Both the position numbers and the translations under genes were made by a program. From Kineosporia succinea (GTDB lineage Bacteria; Actinomycetota; Actinomycetes; Actinomycetales; Kineosporiaceae), in NCBI RefSeq assembly GCF_030811555.1, contig NZ_JAUSQZ010000001.1:6631241-6695240 (forward strand): DNA of 64,000 bases, in the 5' to 3' direction. The notes beneath the pieces were generated by a model, which saw only the letters and a list, made by a program, of their open reading frames with translations, made no database searches and was not told the DNA's origin. How positions within the stretch are numbered: the stretch's first letter is position 1; the number at the start of each line of letters is the position of its first letter. This document shows, piece by piece, positions 8,731 to 18,858 of this stretch.

Positions 8731-9674
8731 CCACCACCCTCGAACCCCAGACGTTCGACTGCCGGCAGGCCTTCGCCGAGACCCTCATCGACCTGGCCCG
8801 CGCCGACGACCGGATCGTCGCCGTCTGCAACGACTCCGTCGGTTCGTCGAACCTGGTGGCCTTCCGCGAGGAGTTCCCCGACCGCCTGGTCAACGTCGGC
8901 ATCGCCGAGCAGAACATGGTCGGCGTCGGGGCGGGCCTGGCCAACGCCGGGCTGGTGCCGTTCGTCTGCGCGGCCGGGCCCTTCCTCACCGGGCGAGCCA
9001 CTGAGCAGATCAAGACCGACGTGGCCTACAGCGACCGGGCCGTGGTGCTGTGCGCGATGAGCCCGGGCATGGCCTACGGCGAGCTCGGCCCCACCCATCA
9101 CTCGATCGAAGACCTGGCCTGGATGCGGGCCGTGGCCAACCTCGACATCCTCGTCCCGGCCGACCCCGCCCAGACGCGGGCCGCCGTGCGCTGGGCCGCC
9201 GGCTCGAAGCGTCCGGTGTTCATGCGCGTGGGCCGCCACAAGGTGCCCGGCGTGAGCGACCCGGCCGACCCGTTCGTGTTCGGGCGCGCCGACGTGCTGA
9301 GCGACGGCAGCGACGTGACGATCTTCGCCACCGGCACCCCGGTCAGCCGGGCCCTGGGCGCGGCCGGCCTGCTGGCCCGCCAGGGGGTCGGCGCCCGGGT
9401 TGTGAACGTCTCCACGATCAGCCCGCTCGACGAGGCGACCGTGCTGGCCGCCGCCCGCGAGACCGGGTTCGTGCTCACGGTCGAGGAGGCCACCACCACC
9501 GGCGGGCTCGGCGCGGCGATCGGCGAGATCGTGCTGCGGCACCACCCGGTGCCGCTGCGGATGCTCGGCGTCCCGCGGGTGTTCGCGCCCACCGGCGACA
9601 ACGACTACCTGCTCGAGACGTTCGGCCTGACGGCCGAGGGCATCGCCGCCGCGGTGCTGGACCTGCGGAACTGA
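8727..9674 (+). CDS. Transketolase, C-terminal (pyrimidine-binding) subunit
   Basis: A 315-residue second half of the split transketolase. The Pyr domain includes the glutamate that activates TPP (RLVNVGIAEQNMVGVGAGLANAG, about residues 54-76), and a transketolase C-terminal domain follows (ATGTPVSRALGAAGLLARQGVGARVVNVSTISPLD). The start is set by the ATGA overlap with the N-terminal subunit at 8727; an in-frame GTG upstream lies inside that gene and would add unrelated residues. Tight overlap indicates translational coupling of equal amounts. It corresponds to AptB if the pathway is apiose. Confidence 0.93.
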   Translation: MTTTLEPQTFDCRQAFAETLIDLARADDRIVAVCNDSVGSSNLVAFREEFPDRLVNVGIAEQNMVGVGAGLANAGLVPFVCAAGPFLTGRATEQIKTDVAYSDRAVVLCAMSPGMAYGELGPTHHSIEDLAWMRAVANLDILVPADPAQTRAAVRWAAGSKRPVFMRVGRHKVPGVSDPADPFVFGRADVLSDGSDVTIFATGTPVSRALGAAGLLARQGVGARVVNVSTISPLDEATVLAAARETGFVLTVEEATTTGGLGAAIGEIVLRHHPVPLRMLGVPRVFAPTGDNDYLLETFGLTAEGIAAAVLDLRN

Positions 9675-9713
9675 GCGGAACTGACCGGCACTGACCCGCA
9701 CGGAGGGGGATCC

Positions 9714-11132
9714 ATGGCCGACATCGTCGTCGCCGTCGACCAGGGCACGTCGTCCACCAAGGCGGTCGCCGTGAGCGTGTCCGGTGAGGTGGTCGCGGAT
9801 GTCACGGTGCCCGTCGGCATCGCGCATCCCTCCCCCGGCCGGGTCGAGCAGGACGCCGAGGAACTGGTGACGTCCGTGGTCACCGCCCTGGGCCGGCTCG
9901 GTCAGCTGGACGGGCGGGTCGCCGCGGTCGGGCTCAGCACCCAGCGGGAGTCGGCGCTGGTGTGGGAACGCTCGACCGGCAAGCCGCTCGGCCCGATGCT
10001 GGGCTGGCAGGACCGGCGCACGGCCGGGCGGGCGCGGGCTCTCTCGGGTGAGGCCGGGAGGGTGCGCTCGGTGACCGGTCTGCCGCTCGACCCGATGTTC
10101 TCGGCGCTGAAGATCGGCTGGCTGCTCGACGAGATCGACCCGGACCGGCGGCGCTCCCGCGCGGGTGAACTGGCTGTGGGCACGGTGGATTCGTGGCTGC
10201 TGGCCCGGCTGACCGGTGAGCACCGCATCGAGCTCGGCAACGCGGCCCGCACCCAGCTGCTCTCGCTCGACGCGGGCGACTGGGACGCCGGGCTGCTGGA
10301 GCTGTTCGGCATCCCCGAGGCGGTGCTGCCCCGGCTGACCGCGTCCGACGAACCCACCGCGCTCGTCGACGGCCTGGGGGTCCCGGTCACCGGCGTGCTC
10401 GGTGACTCACACGCCGCGCTCTACGGGCACGGCATCCGCGAGGCCGGGTCGGTCAAGGTCACGCTGGGCACCGGTTCGTCGGTGATGGGCCTGGGCGACG
10501 TGGTGCCCGGGGCGATGGCGCGGACCATTGCCTGGGCCGCACCCGACGTCGCGCTGGCGTTCGAGGGCAACATCCTGTCCTCGGGCTCCACGCTGGTCTG
10601 GCTCTCGCACGTGCTGGGCCTGAGCACCGGCGAGCTGATCGCGCTGGGGCTCGACTCCCCCGACAGTCCGGTCGATCTCGTGCCCGCCGTCGCCGGGCTC
10701 GGCGCCCCCTGGTGGGACCCGGGGGCACAGGCCATCATCACCGGTTTCGACCTCGGCACCGGGCGCTCGGCGCTGGCCCGGGCCGCGGTCGACGCCGTGG
10801 TGCTGCAGATCGAGGACGTGCTCGAGGCCGCGGACACCGCGACCGGCGAGCGCGTCGGCACCGTGCACGTCGACGGCGGCCCGGCCGGGAACGACCGGCT
10901 GGTGCAGCATCTGGCCGATCTGACCGGCCGCACCGTGGTGCGGCCGGCCGCCACCGGCCTGTCGGCGCTGGGCGCCGCGTCGCTGGCCGGGGCGCGGGCC
11001 GGTCTGTGGGAGTCCCTGCCCGGCGGGGCGACCCGCACGTTCGGGCCGACCACCACGTCCACCATCGTGAAGGCCCGTCGTGACCGCTGGCGCGGCGCGG
11101 TGGAACGGGCCCGCTACCAGACTGTTTCATGA
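9714..11132 (+). CDS. FGGY-family carbohydrate kinase
   Basis: A 472-residue sugar kinase. The N-terminal FGGY domain opens IVVAVDQGTSSTKAVAVSVSGEV with the DxGTSS phosphate-binding loop (residues 7-12), and the C-terminal domain has the second ATP-binding block VHVDGGPAGNDRLVQHLADLTGRTV and the GLSALGAASLAG segment. It phosphorylates a ketose or polyol in the cytoplasm; sequence alone does not fix which. Its place between the split transketolase and the isomerase fits D-apulose kinase (AplK), which makes the 4-phosphate consumed by the transketolase. A ribosome site (GGAGGGGG) sits 5 bp before the ATG. Xylulose, erythrulose or glycerol kinase activity is the alternative. Confidence 0.9.
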   Translation: MADIVVAVDQGTSSTKAVAVSVSGEVVADVTVPVGIAHPSPGRVEQDAEELVTSVVTALGRLGQLDGRVAAVGLSTQRESALVWERSTGKPLGPMLGWQDRRTAGRARALSGEAGRVRSVTGLPLDPMFSALKIGWLLDEIDPDRRRSRAGELAVGTVDSWLLARLTGEHRIELGNAARTQLLSLDAGDWDAGLLELFGIPEAVLPRLTASDEPTALVDGLGVPVTGVLGDSHAALYGHGIREAGSVKVTLGTGSSVMGLGDVVPGAMARTIAWAAPDVALAFEGNILSSGSTLVWLSHVLGLSTGELIALGLDSPDSPVDLVPAVAGLGAPWWDPGAQAIITGFDLGTGRSALARAAVDAVVLQIEDVLEAADTATGERVGTVHVDGGPAGNDRLVQHLADLTGRTVVRPAATGLSALGAASLAGARAGLWESLPGGATRTFGPTTTSTIVKARRDRWRGAVERARYQTVS

Positions 11133-11150
11133 ACACTCAAGGGAGAGATC

Positions 11151-12128
11151 GTGAGCGAACAGCGTTTCGGGGCCGGCATCTGGCACTTCGCCACCTACGT
11201 CGACCGGTACGCGACCGACGGCTACGGTGAACCGCGCACCATTCTCGACGCGATCGAGCTGGCCGGGCAGGTCGACGACCTGTCCGTGGTCGACCTGAAC
11301 TGGCCGTTCTTCGGTGGCGACATCAGCGACGACGACGTGTCGAAGGCCCTGGACAAGGCCGGGCTGGGTGTCATCGGCATCACGCCCGAGATATACACGC
11401 GTCAGTTCAGCAAGGGCAGCTTCACCAACCCGGACCCGGGGGTGCGCCGCCTGGCCCATGAATTCGTCACCCGGTCCTGCGACGTGGTGCGAAAATTCGG
11501 TGCCGACTACGTGAAACTGTGGCCGGGTCAGGACGGCTGGGACTACCCGTTCCAGGTCGACCACGGCACACTGTGGCAGCACTCGATCGAGGGTGTGGGG
11601 CAGCTGGCGGCCGAGAACCCCGACCTGACGTTCGTCATCGAGTACAAGCCGCGCGAGCCGCGGGTGCACATGAGCTACTCGTCCGTGGCCCGCACGCTGC
11701 TCGGCATCGAGAAGATCGGCCTGCCCAACGTCGGCATCCTGCTCGACTTCGGCCACGCCCTGTTCGGCGGCGAGAGCCCGGCCGACTCCGCGCAGCTCGC
11801 GATCGATCACGGCCGCCTGTTCGGCATGGACGTGAACGACAACCTGCGCGGCTGGGACGACGACATGATCGCCGGAACGGTGCACCCGATCGAGCTGTTC
11901 GAGTTCTTCTGGACGCTGCACAAGAACAACTGGGAGGGCGTCTGGCAGCTCGACCAGTTCCCGTTCCGGGAGGACAGCGTGGCCGCGGCGAACCTGGCCA
12001 TCGACTTCCTCAAGCGGGTGCAGAAGGGCCTGGCGGTGCTCGACGTCGAAGGGCTGAAGCAGGCGCAGGCCGCGCACGACGCCGTGGCCGCGCAGCGGAT
12101 CGCACAGAACGCGCTCTTCGGGTCGTGA
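11151..12128 (+). CDS. TIM-barrel sugar isomerase/epimerase (AP endonuclease 2-like fold)
   Basis: A 325-residue xylose-isomerase-like TIM barrel starting GTG with ribosome site GGGAGAG. Likely metal ligands are the Glu in [14 protein letters not shown] (about residue 164), Asp/His in [14 protein letters not shown] (about 201-204), Asp in GMDVNDN and Glu near the C-terminus. These enzymes interconvert aldoses and ketoses using a divalent metal. As the last gene of the transketolase-kinase operon it is the expected first step, and the best match of pathway is D-apiose isomerase (ApsI), giving D-apulose. L-rhamnose- or xylose-type isomerisation is possible. No sugar transporter is in the operon. 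Confidence 0.85.
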   Translation: MSEQRFGAGIWHFATYVDRYATDGYGEPRTILDAIELAGQVDDLSVVDLNWPFFGGDISDDDVSKALDKAGLGVIGITPEIYTRQFSKGSFTNPDPGVRRLAHEFVTRSCDVVRKFGADYVKLWPGQDGWDYPFQVDHGTLWQHSIEGVGQLAAENPDLTFVIEYKPREPRVHMSYSSVARTLLGIEKIGLPNVGILLDFGHALFGGESPADSAQLAIDHGRLFGMDVNDNLRGWDDDMIAGTVHPIELFEFFWTLHKNNWEGVWQLDQFPFREDSVAAANLAIDFLKRVQKGLAVLDVEGLKQAQAAHDAVAAQRIAQNALFGS

Positions 12129-12207
12129 CAGTCCCGCCGTGAGCCGGGGCCGGCCTGCCGACCGCGACGACGGCCACGCTCGCAAGCACGTGCACTCCGG
12201 TCGGCCG

Positions 12208-12300
12208 ACCGCGACGACCCCGACGACCTCGCGACCCCGACAACCTCGCGACCCCGACAACCTCGCGACCCCGACAACCTCGACGACGATCTCGACGACC
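12208..12300. repeat. 17-bp tandem repeat downstream of the isomerase gene
   Basis: The unit AACCTCGCGACCCCGAC is present in about three near-identical head-to-tail copies, flanked by shorter CTCGACGAC-type variants on both sides. It is non-coding as far as can be seen and lies between the isomerase stop and a strong hairpin. Confidence 0.8.
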
Positions 12301-12315
12301 TCGCGGCTGAGCACA

Positions 12316-12354
12316 GGGACACCCGCTATACCGATCAGGTATAGCGGGTGTCCC
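12316..12354 (+). terminator. Perfect 17-bp inverted repeat, terminator of the sugar operon
   Basis: Arms GGGACACCCGCTATACC and GGTATAGCGGGTGTCCC are exact complements around the 5-base loop GATCA, with TCCTCT following. The stem ends the transketolase-kinase-isomerase transcript 190 bp past its stop. There is no long T-tract, as is usual in high-GC actinomycetes. Confidence 0.85.
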
Positions 12355-12483
12355 TCCTCTCCGGCGACGGCAGAACGTTCGTCATCCGAGTCCCGGCCGC
12401 AGCGGTCCCGCCGGCACCCGACGTGAGCCGCGTGCGGGACCCGTCCACCACGTCCTCCATGCCGGTCGCTCAGCAAGAAGCTC

Positions 12484-12500
12484 GTGACCGGCCCGGTCAC
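12484..12500. promoter_or_regulatory. Short palindrome GTGACCGG-C-CCGGTCAC upstream of the ABC operon
   Basis: Exact 8-bp arms around one base, 55 bp before the iron box. It may be a protein-binding dyad or a small hairpin; nothing else indicates its role. Confidence 0.35.
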
Positions 12501-12554
12501 CTGCCCGGCCGATGAACGGACCCGTGAGCGGGCACGACCCACCCGGTCACAGCC

Positions 12555-12573
12555 GTAAGTTAGGGTCACCTAC
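12555..12573 (+). promoter_or_regulatory. DmdR/IdeR-type iron box in front of the ABC transporter pair
   Basis: The 19 bases GTAAGTTAGGGTCACCTAC match the actinomycete iron-box consensus TTAGGTTAGGCTCACCTAA at 15 positions. The box ends only 3 bp before the GTG start at 12577, so the promoter overlaps it and the mRNA is leaderless or nearly so (TAAGTT at 12556-12561 would serve as the -10). Binding of an iron-loaded DtxR-family repressor would shut the operon when iron is plentiful. Confidence 0.75.
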
Positions 12574-12576
12574 ATT

Positions 12577-14268
12577 GTGAGTAATCCTGACCCCCGGGCC
12601 GGCCGTCTGCTGCTGCGCCGCACCGTGCTGACCGAACGCCGGTCGCTGATCCTGGCCTCCGCCCTGCAGATCGGCCACCAGGCCGGCGAGGCCGCCGTCC
12701 CCCTGCTGATCGGCGTGATCATCGACCGGGCCGTCGGCACCGGTGACACCGGTGCCCTGTTCCTGTGGCTGGGCGTGCTGTTGGCGACGTTCGCGTTCCT
12801 GTCCACCAGCGGGCGCTTCGGCATCCGGGTCGGCATCGGGGCGAGCGTCGAGGCCACCCGCAAGCTGCGCGTCGAGGTGGCCCGCCGGGCCCTCGACAGC
12901 CGCGGCAACAGCGAGGGCCAGCTGCCCGGCGCGACGGTCAGCATCGCGACCGGTGACGTGCGCATCCTCACCGCCGTGCTCTACCAGCTCGTGCAGGGCC
13001 TGGCCGCCGCGGTCGGCGCGATGGTCGCGGCCGCCGTGCTGCTGTCGGTGTCCGTGCCCCTGGGTGGGCTGATCCTGGTCGGCACCCCGCTCCTGCTGCT
13101 GGCCGTACGCGCCATCAGCTCCCCCATCGAGCACCGCAGCGCCGCCCAGCGGGAGCAGGCCGCCCGCGCCGCCGGCGTGGCGACCGACCTGGTGCGCGGG
13201 GTGCGGGTGATCAAGGGACTGCGCGCCGAGCGGGCCGGCAGCGCCCGCTACCGGCAGATCAGCCGGGTCGCGATGGACGCCAGCGTGCACAGCGCCCGCA
13301 CCGAGGCCGGCTTCTCGGCGGCCGTGATCGCGCTCAACGGAGGCTTTCTCGCACTCGTCGCGCTGCTCGGCGGGCACCTGGCCGTGAACGGCGACATCAC
13401 CGTGGGCCAGCTGGTCTCGGCCGTCGGCCTGGCCCAGTTCCTGCTCGAGCCGCTGGGCACGTTCGGCACCGTGATCGCGGTGGTCGCGTCCGGGCGGGCC
13501 TCGGCGACGCGGGTGGCGGCCCTGCTCGACGCTCCCCCGGCGGTGACCGGGGGCTCGTCGCGGCCCAGTTCTGCCCTGGGCGGGCTGTCACTTGAGGACG
13601 TGCACGGCCCGGGGCTCGAGGGGGTCTCGCTGGAGGTCAAACCCGGTGAGCTGCTGGGGATTCTGACCACCTCGCCCGAGGCGGGGACTACGTTGAGGCG
13701 TTATCTGGGGAGGGAACTCGACCCGGTACAGGGCTCTCTGCATCTCGACGGCCTGCGTCTGAGCGACCTGGAACCCGAAGCCCTGCGCGAGGTCGTCCTG
13801 GTCTGCCCGCACGAGCCCGACCTGTTCACCGGCACACTGGCCGGGAACGTGCTCGCCGGGTCCCCCGCCGGCGCCGCCCTGGACCGGGTGCTGGCCGCCG
13901 CCAACGCCGACCAGGTCGCCGAAACCCTTCCCGACGGCCTGGAATCGGCCGTGGCCGAACGCGGCCGGTCACTGTCCGGAGGTCAGCGTCAGCGGGTGGC
14001 GCTGGCGCGCGCCCTGCTGCGCGACCCGTCCGTGCTCGTGCTGCACGACCCCACCACCGCCGTGGACACGGTCACCGAGTCGTCGATCGCCACCGGCCTG
14101 CGCGAGCTGCGCGCCGGGCGCACGACCGTCCTGATCACCTCGAGCCCGGCCCTGCTCGCGGGCGCCGACCGGGTGGTGCTGGTGCACGACGGCACGATCG
14201 CCGCCGAGGGTCCGCACACCCGGCTCATGGCCGAGCACGACCTCTACTCCGGAACGGTTCTGGCATGA
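12577..14268 (+). CDS. ABC half-transporter with degenerate ATPase site (subunit 1 of iron-regulated pair)
   Basis: A 563-residue fusion of a six-helix exporter-type membrane domain (about residues 20-310) and a nucleotide-binding domain. The NBD is selectively degenerate. Its Walker A reads TSPEAGTTL (about 364-372) with no Lys. Walker B ends LVLHDPTT (about 487-494), where the catalytic Glu is replaced by Pro, and the switch His is replaced by Ser (LITSSP). Its signature LSGGQRQR (about 466-473) is intact. It pairs with the next gene (4-bp overlap), which has the opposite pattern. The preceding iron box suggests siderophore or iron handling in the cytoplasmic membrane, as in IrtAB/YbtPQ-like heterodimers. 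The direction of transport is uncertain. Confidence 0.9.
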   Translation: MSNPDPRAGRLLLRRTVLTERRSLILASALQIGHQAGEAAVPLLIGVIIDRAVGTGDTGALFLWLGVLLATFAFLSTSGRFGIRVGIGASVEATRKLRVEVARRALDSRGNSEGQLPGATVSIATGDVRILTAVLYQLVQGLAAAVGAMVAAAVLLSVSVPLGGLILVGTPLLLLAVRAISSPIEHRSAAQREQAARAAGVATDLVRGVRVIKGLRAERAGSARYRQISRVAMDASVHSARTEAGFSAAVIALNGGFLALVALLGGHLAVNGDITVGQLVSAVGLAQFLLEPLGTFGTVIAVVASGRASATRVAALLDAPPAVTGGSSRPSSALGGLSLEDVHGPGLEGVSLEVKPGELLGILTTSPEAGTTLRRYLGRELDPVQGSLHLDGLRLSDLEPEALREVVLVCPHEPDLFTGTLAGNVLAGSPAGAALDRVLAAANADQVAETLPDGLESAVAERGRSLSGGQRQRVALARALLRDPSVLVLHDPTTAVDTVTESSIATGLRELRAGRTTVLITSSPALLAGADRVVLVHDGTIAAEGPHTRLMAEHDLYSGTVLA

Positions 14269-15998
14269 GCACCATCCTTCCCGTCAGTTCCCCGAAGCGC
14301 AGTCGCCGGACGGTACTGGCCGAGCTGCGTCACCACCGGGCCCACGCGTTCTTCGGCCTGGGCTGCCTGATCGCGGCCGCGGCCACCAGCCTGCTCACCG
14401 CTCCCCTGCTCGGCAGCATCGTCGACCTGGCCGCGGCCGGGCGCCCGGGCCCGATCGGCTCCCGCGTGCTCGCGCTGCTCGCCGCCGCGCTCGTGCAGGC
14501 GGCGCTCGCGTTCCTCGGCCTGGCCGCGGTCGCCCGGGTCGGCGAGCAGGTGCTGGCCGGCCTGCGCGAGCGGTTCGTCGAGCACTCGCTGGGCATGCCG
14601 CTGGAACGCATCGAGCGCGGCGGTTCCGGCGACCTGACCTCCCGCGTCACCGAGGACGTCTCCATCGTCAGCGACGCGGTGCGCTCGGCGGTGCCCGAGT
14701 TCACGCAGTCGGCGCTGGTCATCGCGCTGACCGTGTTCGGCCTGCTCGCCCTGGACTGGCGGTTCGCCGCCGCCGCTCTGGTCGCCGTGCCGATCCAGGC
14801 CTACACCACGTTCTGGTACATGAAGCGGTCCGCGCCGCTGTACGCGGTCAGCCGGGCCGGGGCCGCCGGTGAGCAGCAGCAGCTGCTCGAGAGCATCGGC
14901 GGCGCGCCGACCGTGCGGGCCTACGGCCTGGCCGAGCAGCACCTGGGCCTGGTCCGCGAGCGCGTGGCGTTCAGCATGGACCGGATCAACGACGTGGTGA
15001 AGCTGCACACCCGCTTCTTCGGGCGGCTGAACCTGGCGGAGGCGCTGGGGTTGTCGTCGGTCCTGATCGCGGGTTTCCTGCTGGTGCGCGGGGGTTCGGT
15101 GACGATCGGTACGGCGAGTGCGGCGGCGCTGTACTTCGCGAACCTGTTCGGGCCGATCAACGCGATGCTGTTCCTCCTCGACACGTTGCAGTCGGCGACG
15201 GCGTCGCTGGCGCGCATCGTGGGGGTGACCGAGGTCGAGCCGGAGGCTTCCGGATCTTCCGCGGTGGCGGACGGTTCGATCGAGGCCCGCGGGCTGCGGC
15301 ACGCGTATGTCGCGGGGCACGACGTGCTGCACGGCCTGGACGTGTCGGTGCCGGCGGGCGGCACGATCGCGCTGGTCGGTGGTAGTGGTGGCGGGAAGAG
15401 CACGCTGGCGGCGATTCTCGCGGGCATCCGCGCTCCCGACCACGGGTCGGTGACGATCGGCGGGGTGCCGTTGCCCTCCTCGTCAGGGTCGGTGGTGCTG
15501 GTGACCCAGGAGGTGCACGTGTTCGCCGGCCCGTTGGCCGACGACCTGCGGCTGGCGGCTCCTTCGGCTACTGACAACCAGCTTTTGGACGCGTTGGTCG
15601 CCGTCGGCGCGGACGGCTGGGTGGGTGCCCTCCCGGACGGCATCGCGACGGTCGTCGGTGAGGGCGGGCACACGCTGAGCCCGGAGCAGGCGCAGCAGCT
15701 GGCGCTGGCGCGGGTGCTGCTGAGTGATCCACCGGTGGCGATCCTGGACGAGGCGACGGCGGAGGCGGGCAGTGCCGGGTCGCGAGCCCTGGAGACGGCG
15801 GCGGCGCGGGTACTGGAGGGTCGCACGGGAGTGCTGGTGGCGCACCGGTTCTCGCAGGCCGCGATGGCCGACCGGGTGCTGGTGATGGACGCCGGCCGGG
15901 TCGTCGAGTCGGGGCGGCACGAGGAGCTGGTGGCCGCGGGCGGGCGGTACGCGCAGTTGTGGGAGGCGTGGTCGGCGGGGCGCTCGGCGGCGTCGTAG
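14265..15998 (+). CDS. ABC half-transporter with intact Walker motifs (subunit 2 of iron-regulated pair)
   Basis: A 577-residue half-transporter: a six-helix membrane domain (about residues 28-310) and an NBD with a canonical Walker A (LVGGSGGGKSTLAAIL, about 370-385), Walker B with catalytic Glu (VAILDEAT, about 491-498) and switch His (VLVAHRFS). Its own signature is broken: LSPEQAQQ instead of LSGGQ (about 471-478). In the heterodimer this NBD supplies Walker A/B and the partner supplies the signature, giving one competent and one dead ATP site. The ATGA overlap with the first subunit suggests a fixed 1:1 ratio. Substrate is inferred from the iron box only. Confidence 0.9.
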   Translation: MSTILPVSSPKRSRRTVLAELRHHRAHAFFGLGCLIAAAATSLLTAPLLGSIVDLAAAGRPGPIGSRVLALLAAALVQAALAFLGLAAVARVGEQVLAGLRERFVEHSLGMPLERIERGGSGDLTSRVTEDVSIVSDAVRSAVPEFTQSALVIALTVFGLLALDWRFAAAALVAVPIQAYTTFWYMKRSAPLYAVSRAGAAGEQQQLLESIGGAPTVRAYGLAEQHLGLVRERVAFSMDRINDVVKLHTRFFGRLNLAEALGLSSVLIAGFLLVRGGSVTIGTASAAALYFANLFGPINAMLFLLDTLQSATASLARIVGVTEVEPEASGSSAVADGSIEARGLRHAYVAGHDVLHGLDVSVPAGGTIALVGGSGGGKSTLAAILAGIRAPDHGSVTIGGVPLPSSSGSVVLVTQEVHVFAGPLADDLRLAAPSATDNQLLDALVAVGADGWVGALPDGIATVVGEGGHTLSPEQAQQLALARVLLSDPPVAILDEATAEAGSAGSRALETAAARVLEGRTGVLVAHRFSQAAMADRVLVMDAGRVVESGRHEELVAAGGRYAQLWEAWSAGRSAAS

Positions 15999-16200
15999 AC
16001 GACGGCCCGCGCGGGCGTTCGGCAGCCGCGCGTTCGCCGGCGACGTGCAGGGCGGCGGCTTGGTGCGGGAGCTGAGATGCGGGGCTGGCCCGCACCTTCT
16101 CGTCCCGCATAAATCTCTTTTAAGCTCGTTACCACGGATCTGGGATCGCGCATTTCCGCTGTTACCTTCGACCGGCAACCGCCGCCGAAGGGGAGCAACG

Positions 16201-17445
<1,245 letters not shown>

Positions 17446-17615
17446 CCGTCGCACCGCCCGCCCGATGCACCACGGCTGATGTCAGAGAGCAGTCAGGGCC
17501 CATGACATCGGCCGAGGTGCGGTCATAGCGTGGGACTTCCGCAACCGGGGCGCCAAGGAGGCCGCCGTCGCGGACAGTCAGGTACGACGCGTTGTGTCTG
17601 AAGGTGGGGTCACGG

Positions 17616-17942
17616 ATGACTGGCAGGGCGGCGAACGACGCACACGCCGGGAGCATGCGGGAGGGCCGGCTCCTGTTCGTGCCGACCCGGGTCGGGCCGA
17701 CCGGCCTGCACGTGGTGCGGGTCCTGCGCTCGGCCGGGGGCGGGCGCACCGCGATCGCCTTCACCGATCCCGGCCTCCTGCTCGAGGTGATGGGGCCCGG
17801 CCACACCTGGACCACCCTCAGCCGCGCGGCCCTGCTGAGTCTGGTCGAGCCGCTGGGCGTGGTGGACCTGGCACTCGACCCGCAGCTGGTCGCCGGCCCG
17901 AACCGGCCCGACGGCACCCCCGTCGCGATTCCCGTCCCCTGA
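17616..17942 (+). CDS. SAV_915-like small protein
   Basis: A 108-residue protein with an LLFVPTRVGPTGLHVVRVLRSAGGGRTAIAFTDPGLLLEVMGPGHTW core. This fits the actinomycete SAV_915 family, whose function is unknown; the family is related to SseB-like proteins (LFVPV... then AFTD/S). I place the start at the ATG at 17616, which has ribosome site AAGGTGGGG; a TTG 24 bp upstream is less likely. It lies 84 bp before the DinB-like gene, in the same direction. No catalytic residues can be named. Confidence 0.7.
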   Translation: MTGRAANDAHAGSMREGRLLFVPTRVGPTGLHVVRVLRSAGGGRTAIAFTDPGLLLEVMGPGHTWTTLSRAALLSLVEPLGVVDLALDPQLVAGPNRPDGTPVAIPVP

Positions 17943-18025
17943 CCGGACAGCCGGGCGAGATCCCGCATCACGAAACCGGTCCGGGACGGCCACGGGGACG
18001 GGCCCACTGAGCCAGAATCGTCGCC

Positions 18026-18754
18026 ATGCCCGAGTTCAAGCACCTCGACCTGGCCGACGCCCGCTTCCACGACCTCGAACTGCGCCGCGCCAGCTTCTGG
18101 AAGATCCGGGCCCGCGGGGTGTGGATCGGCGAGGTGGAGCTCGACGGCCAGATCGAGGGGCTGCGGATCAACGGGGTGGACGTCGGCCCGCTCATCGAGG
18201 CCGAGCTCGACCGGATCCATCCCCAGCGGGGGCTGATGCGCCCGACCGATGTCGAGGGGTTCCGGGAGGCATGGTCCGTTTTGGGGACGCTGTGGGCGGG
18301 GACGCTGGAACGGGCCCGGTCCCTGCCCGCGGAGAAGCTGCACGAGCGCGTCGACGGCGAGTGGTCGTTCATCCAGACGCTGCGGCACCTGCTGTTCGCG
18401 ACGGACATCTGGATCAGCCGGGCCGTGCTCGGTGATCCCCGGCCGTGGCACGCGCTGAGCCTGCCGTTCGACGAGATGTCGCCCGACGACGAGGTGCCCT
18501 GGGACCGGGACGCCCAGCCGTCGTTGGACGAGCTGCTGCAACTGCGGGCGAAACGGGCGGCGACGGTCCGTTCGGTGCTCGACAACCTCACCCCGCAGCA
18601 CCTGGGCAGCCTGACCGAGCCGGTCGCCGGGCCCGGCTATCCCCCGGCCGACCGGTACCCGGTCTCCGAATGCCTTCTGACCGTCCTGAACGAGGAATGG
18701 CAGCACCGGCTGTACGCCGAACGGGACCTTGACCGGCTCGGATCCAGCGCTTAA
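18026..18754 (+). CDS. DinB-like metal-binding protein
   Basis: A 242-residue protein. The N-terminal 60 residues form beta-rich repeats resembling pentapeptide-type strands (FKHLDLADARFHDLELRRASF). The rest is a DinB four-helix bundle (about 75-235). Candidate metal-binding His residues are in LRHLLFATDIW (about 122) and in NEEWQHRLYAERDL (about 228-235). Actinomycete members of this superfamily include mycothiol-dependent enzymes, but the substrate of this one cannot be read from the sequence. It is preceded by an 84-bp gap after the SAV_915-like gene and could be cotranscribed with it. Confidence 0.82.
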   Translation: MPEFKHLDLADARFHDLELRRASFWKIRARGVWIGEVELDGQIEGLRINGVDVGPLIEAELDRIHPQRGLMRPTDVEGFREAWSVLGTLWAGTLERARSLPAEKLHERVDGEWSFIQTLRHLLFATDIWISRAVLGDPRPWHALSLPFDEMSPDDEVPWDRDAQPSLDELLQLRAKRAATVRSVLDNLTPQHLGSLTEPVAGPGYPPADRYPVSECLLTVLNEEWQHRLYAERDLDRLGSSA

Positions 18755-18858
18755 TAGGGCGCTGCTGCGTTCGGGGGGCACTGCGCGGCGGTCGTGAAAG
18801 GTTCATGGACACGGCCGAGAGGTGCGGGCGAAGCTGCCGGCCACTCGGGAATGGACGC

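Noticed and set aside
12208-12300. CRISPR array
   Set aside because: The repeats are directly adjacent, 17 bp, with no spacers and no cas genes in the window.
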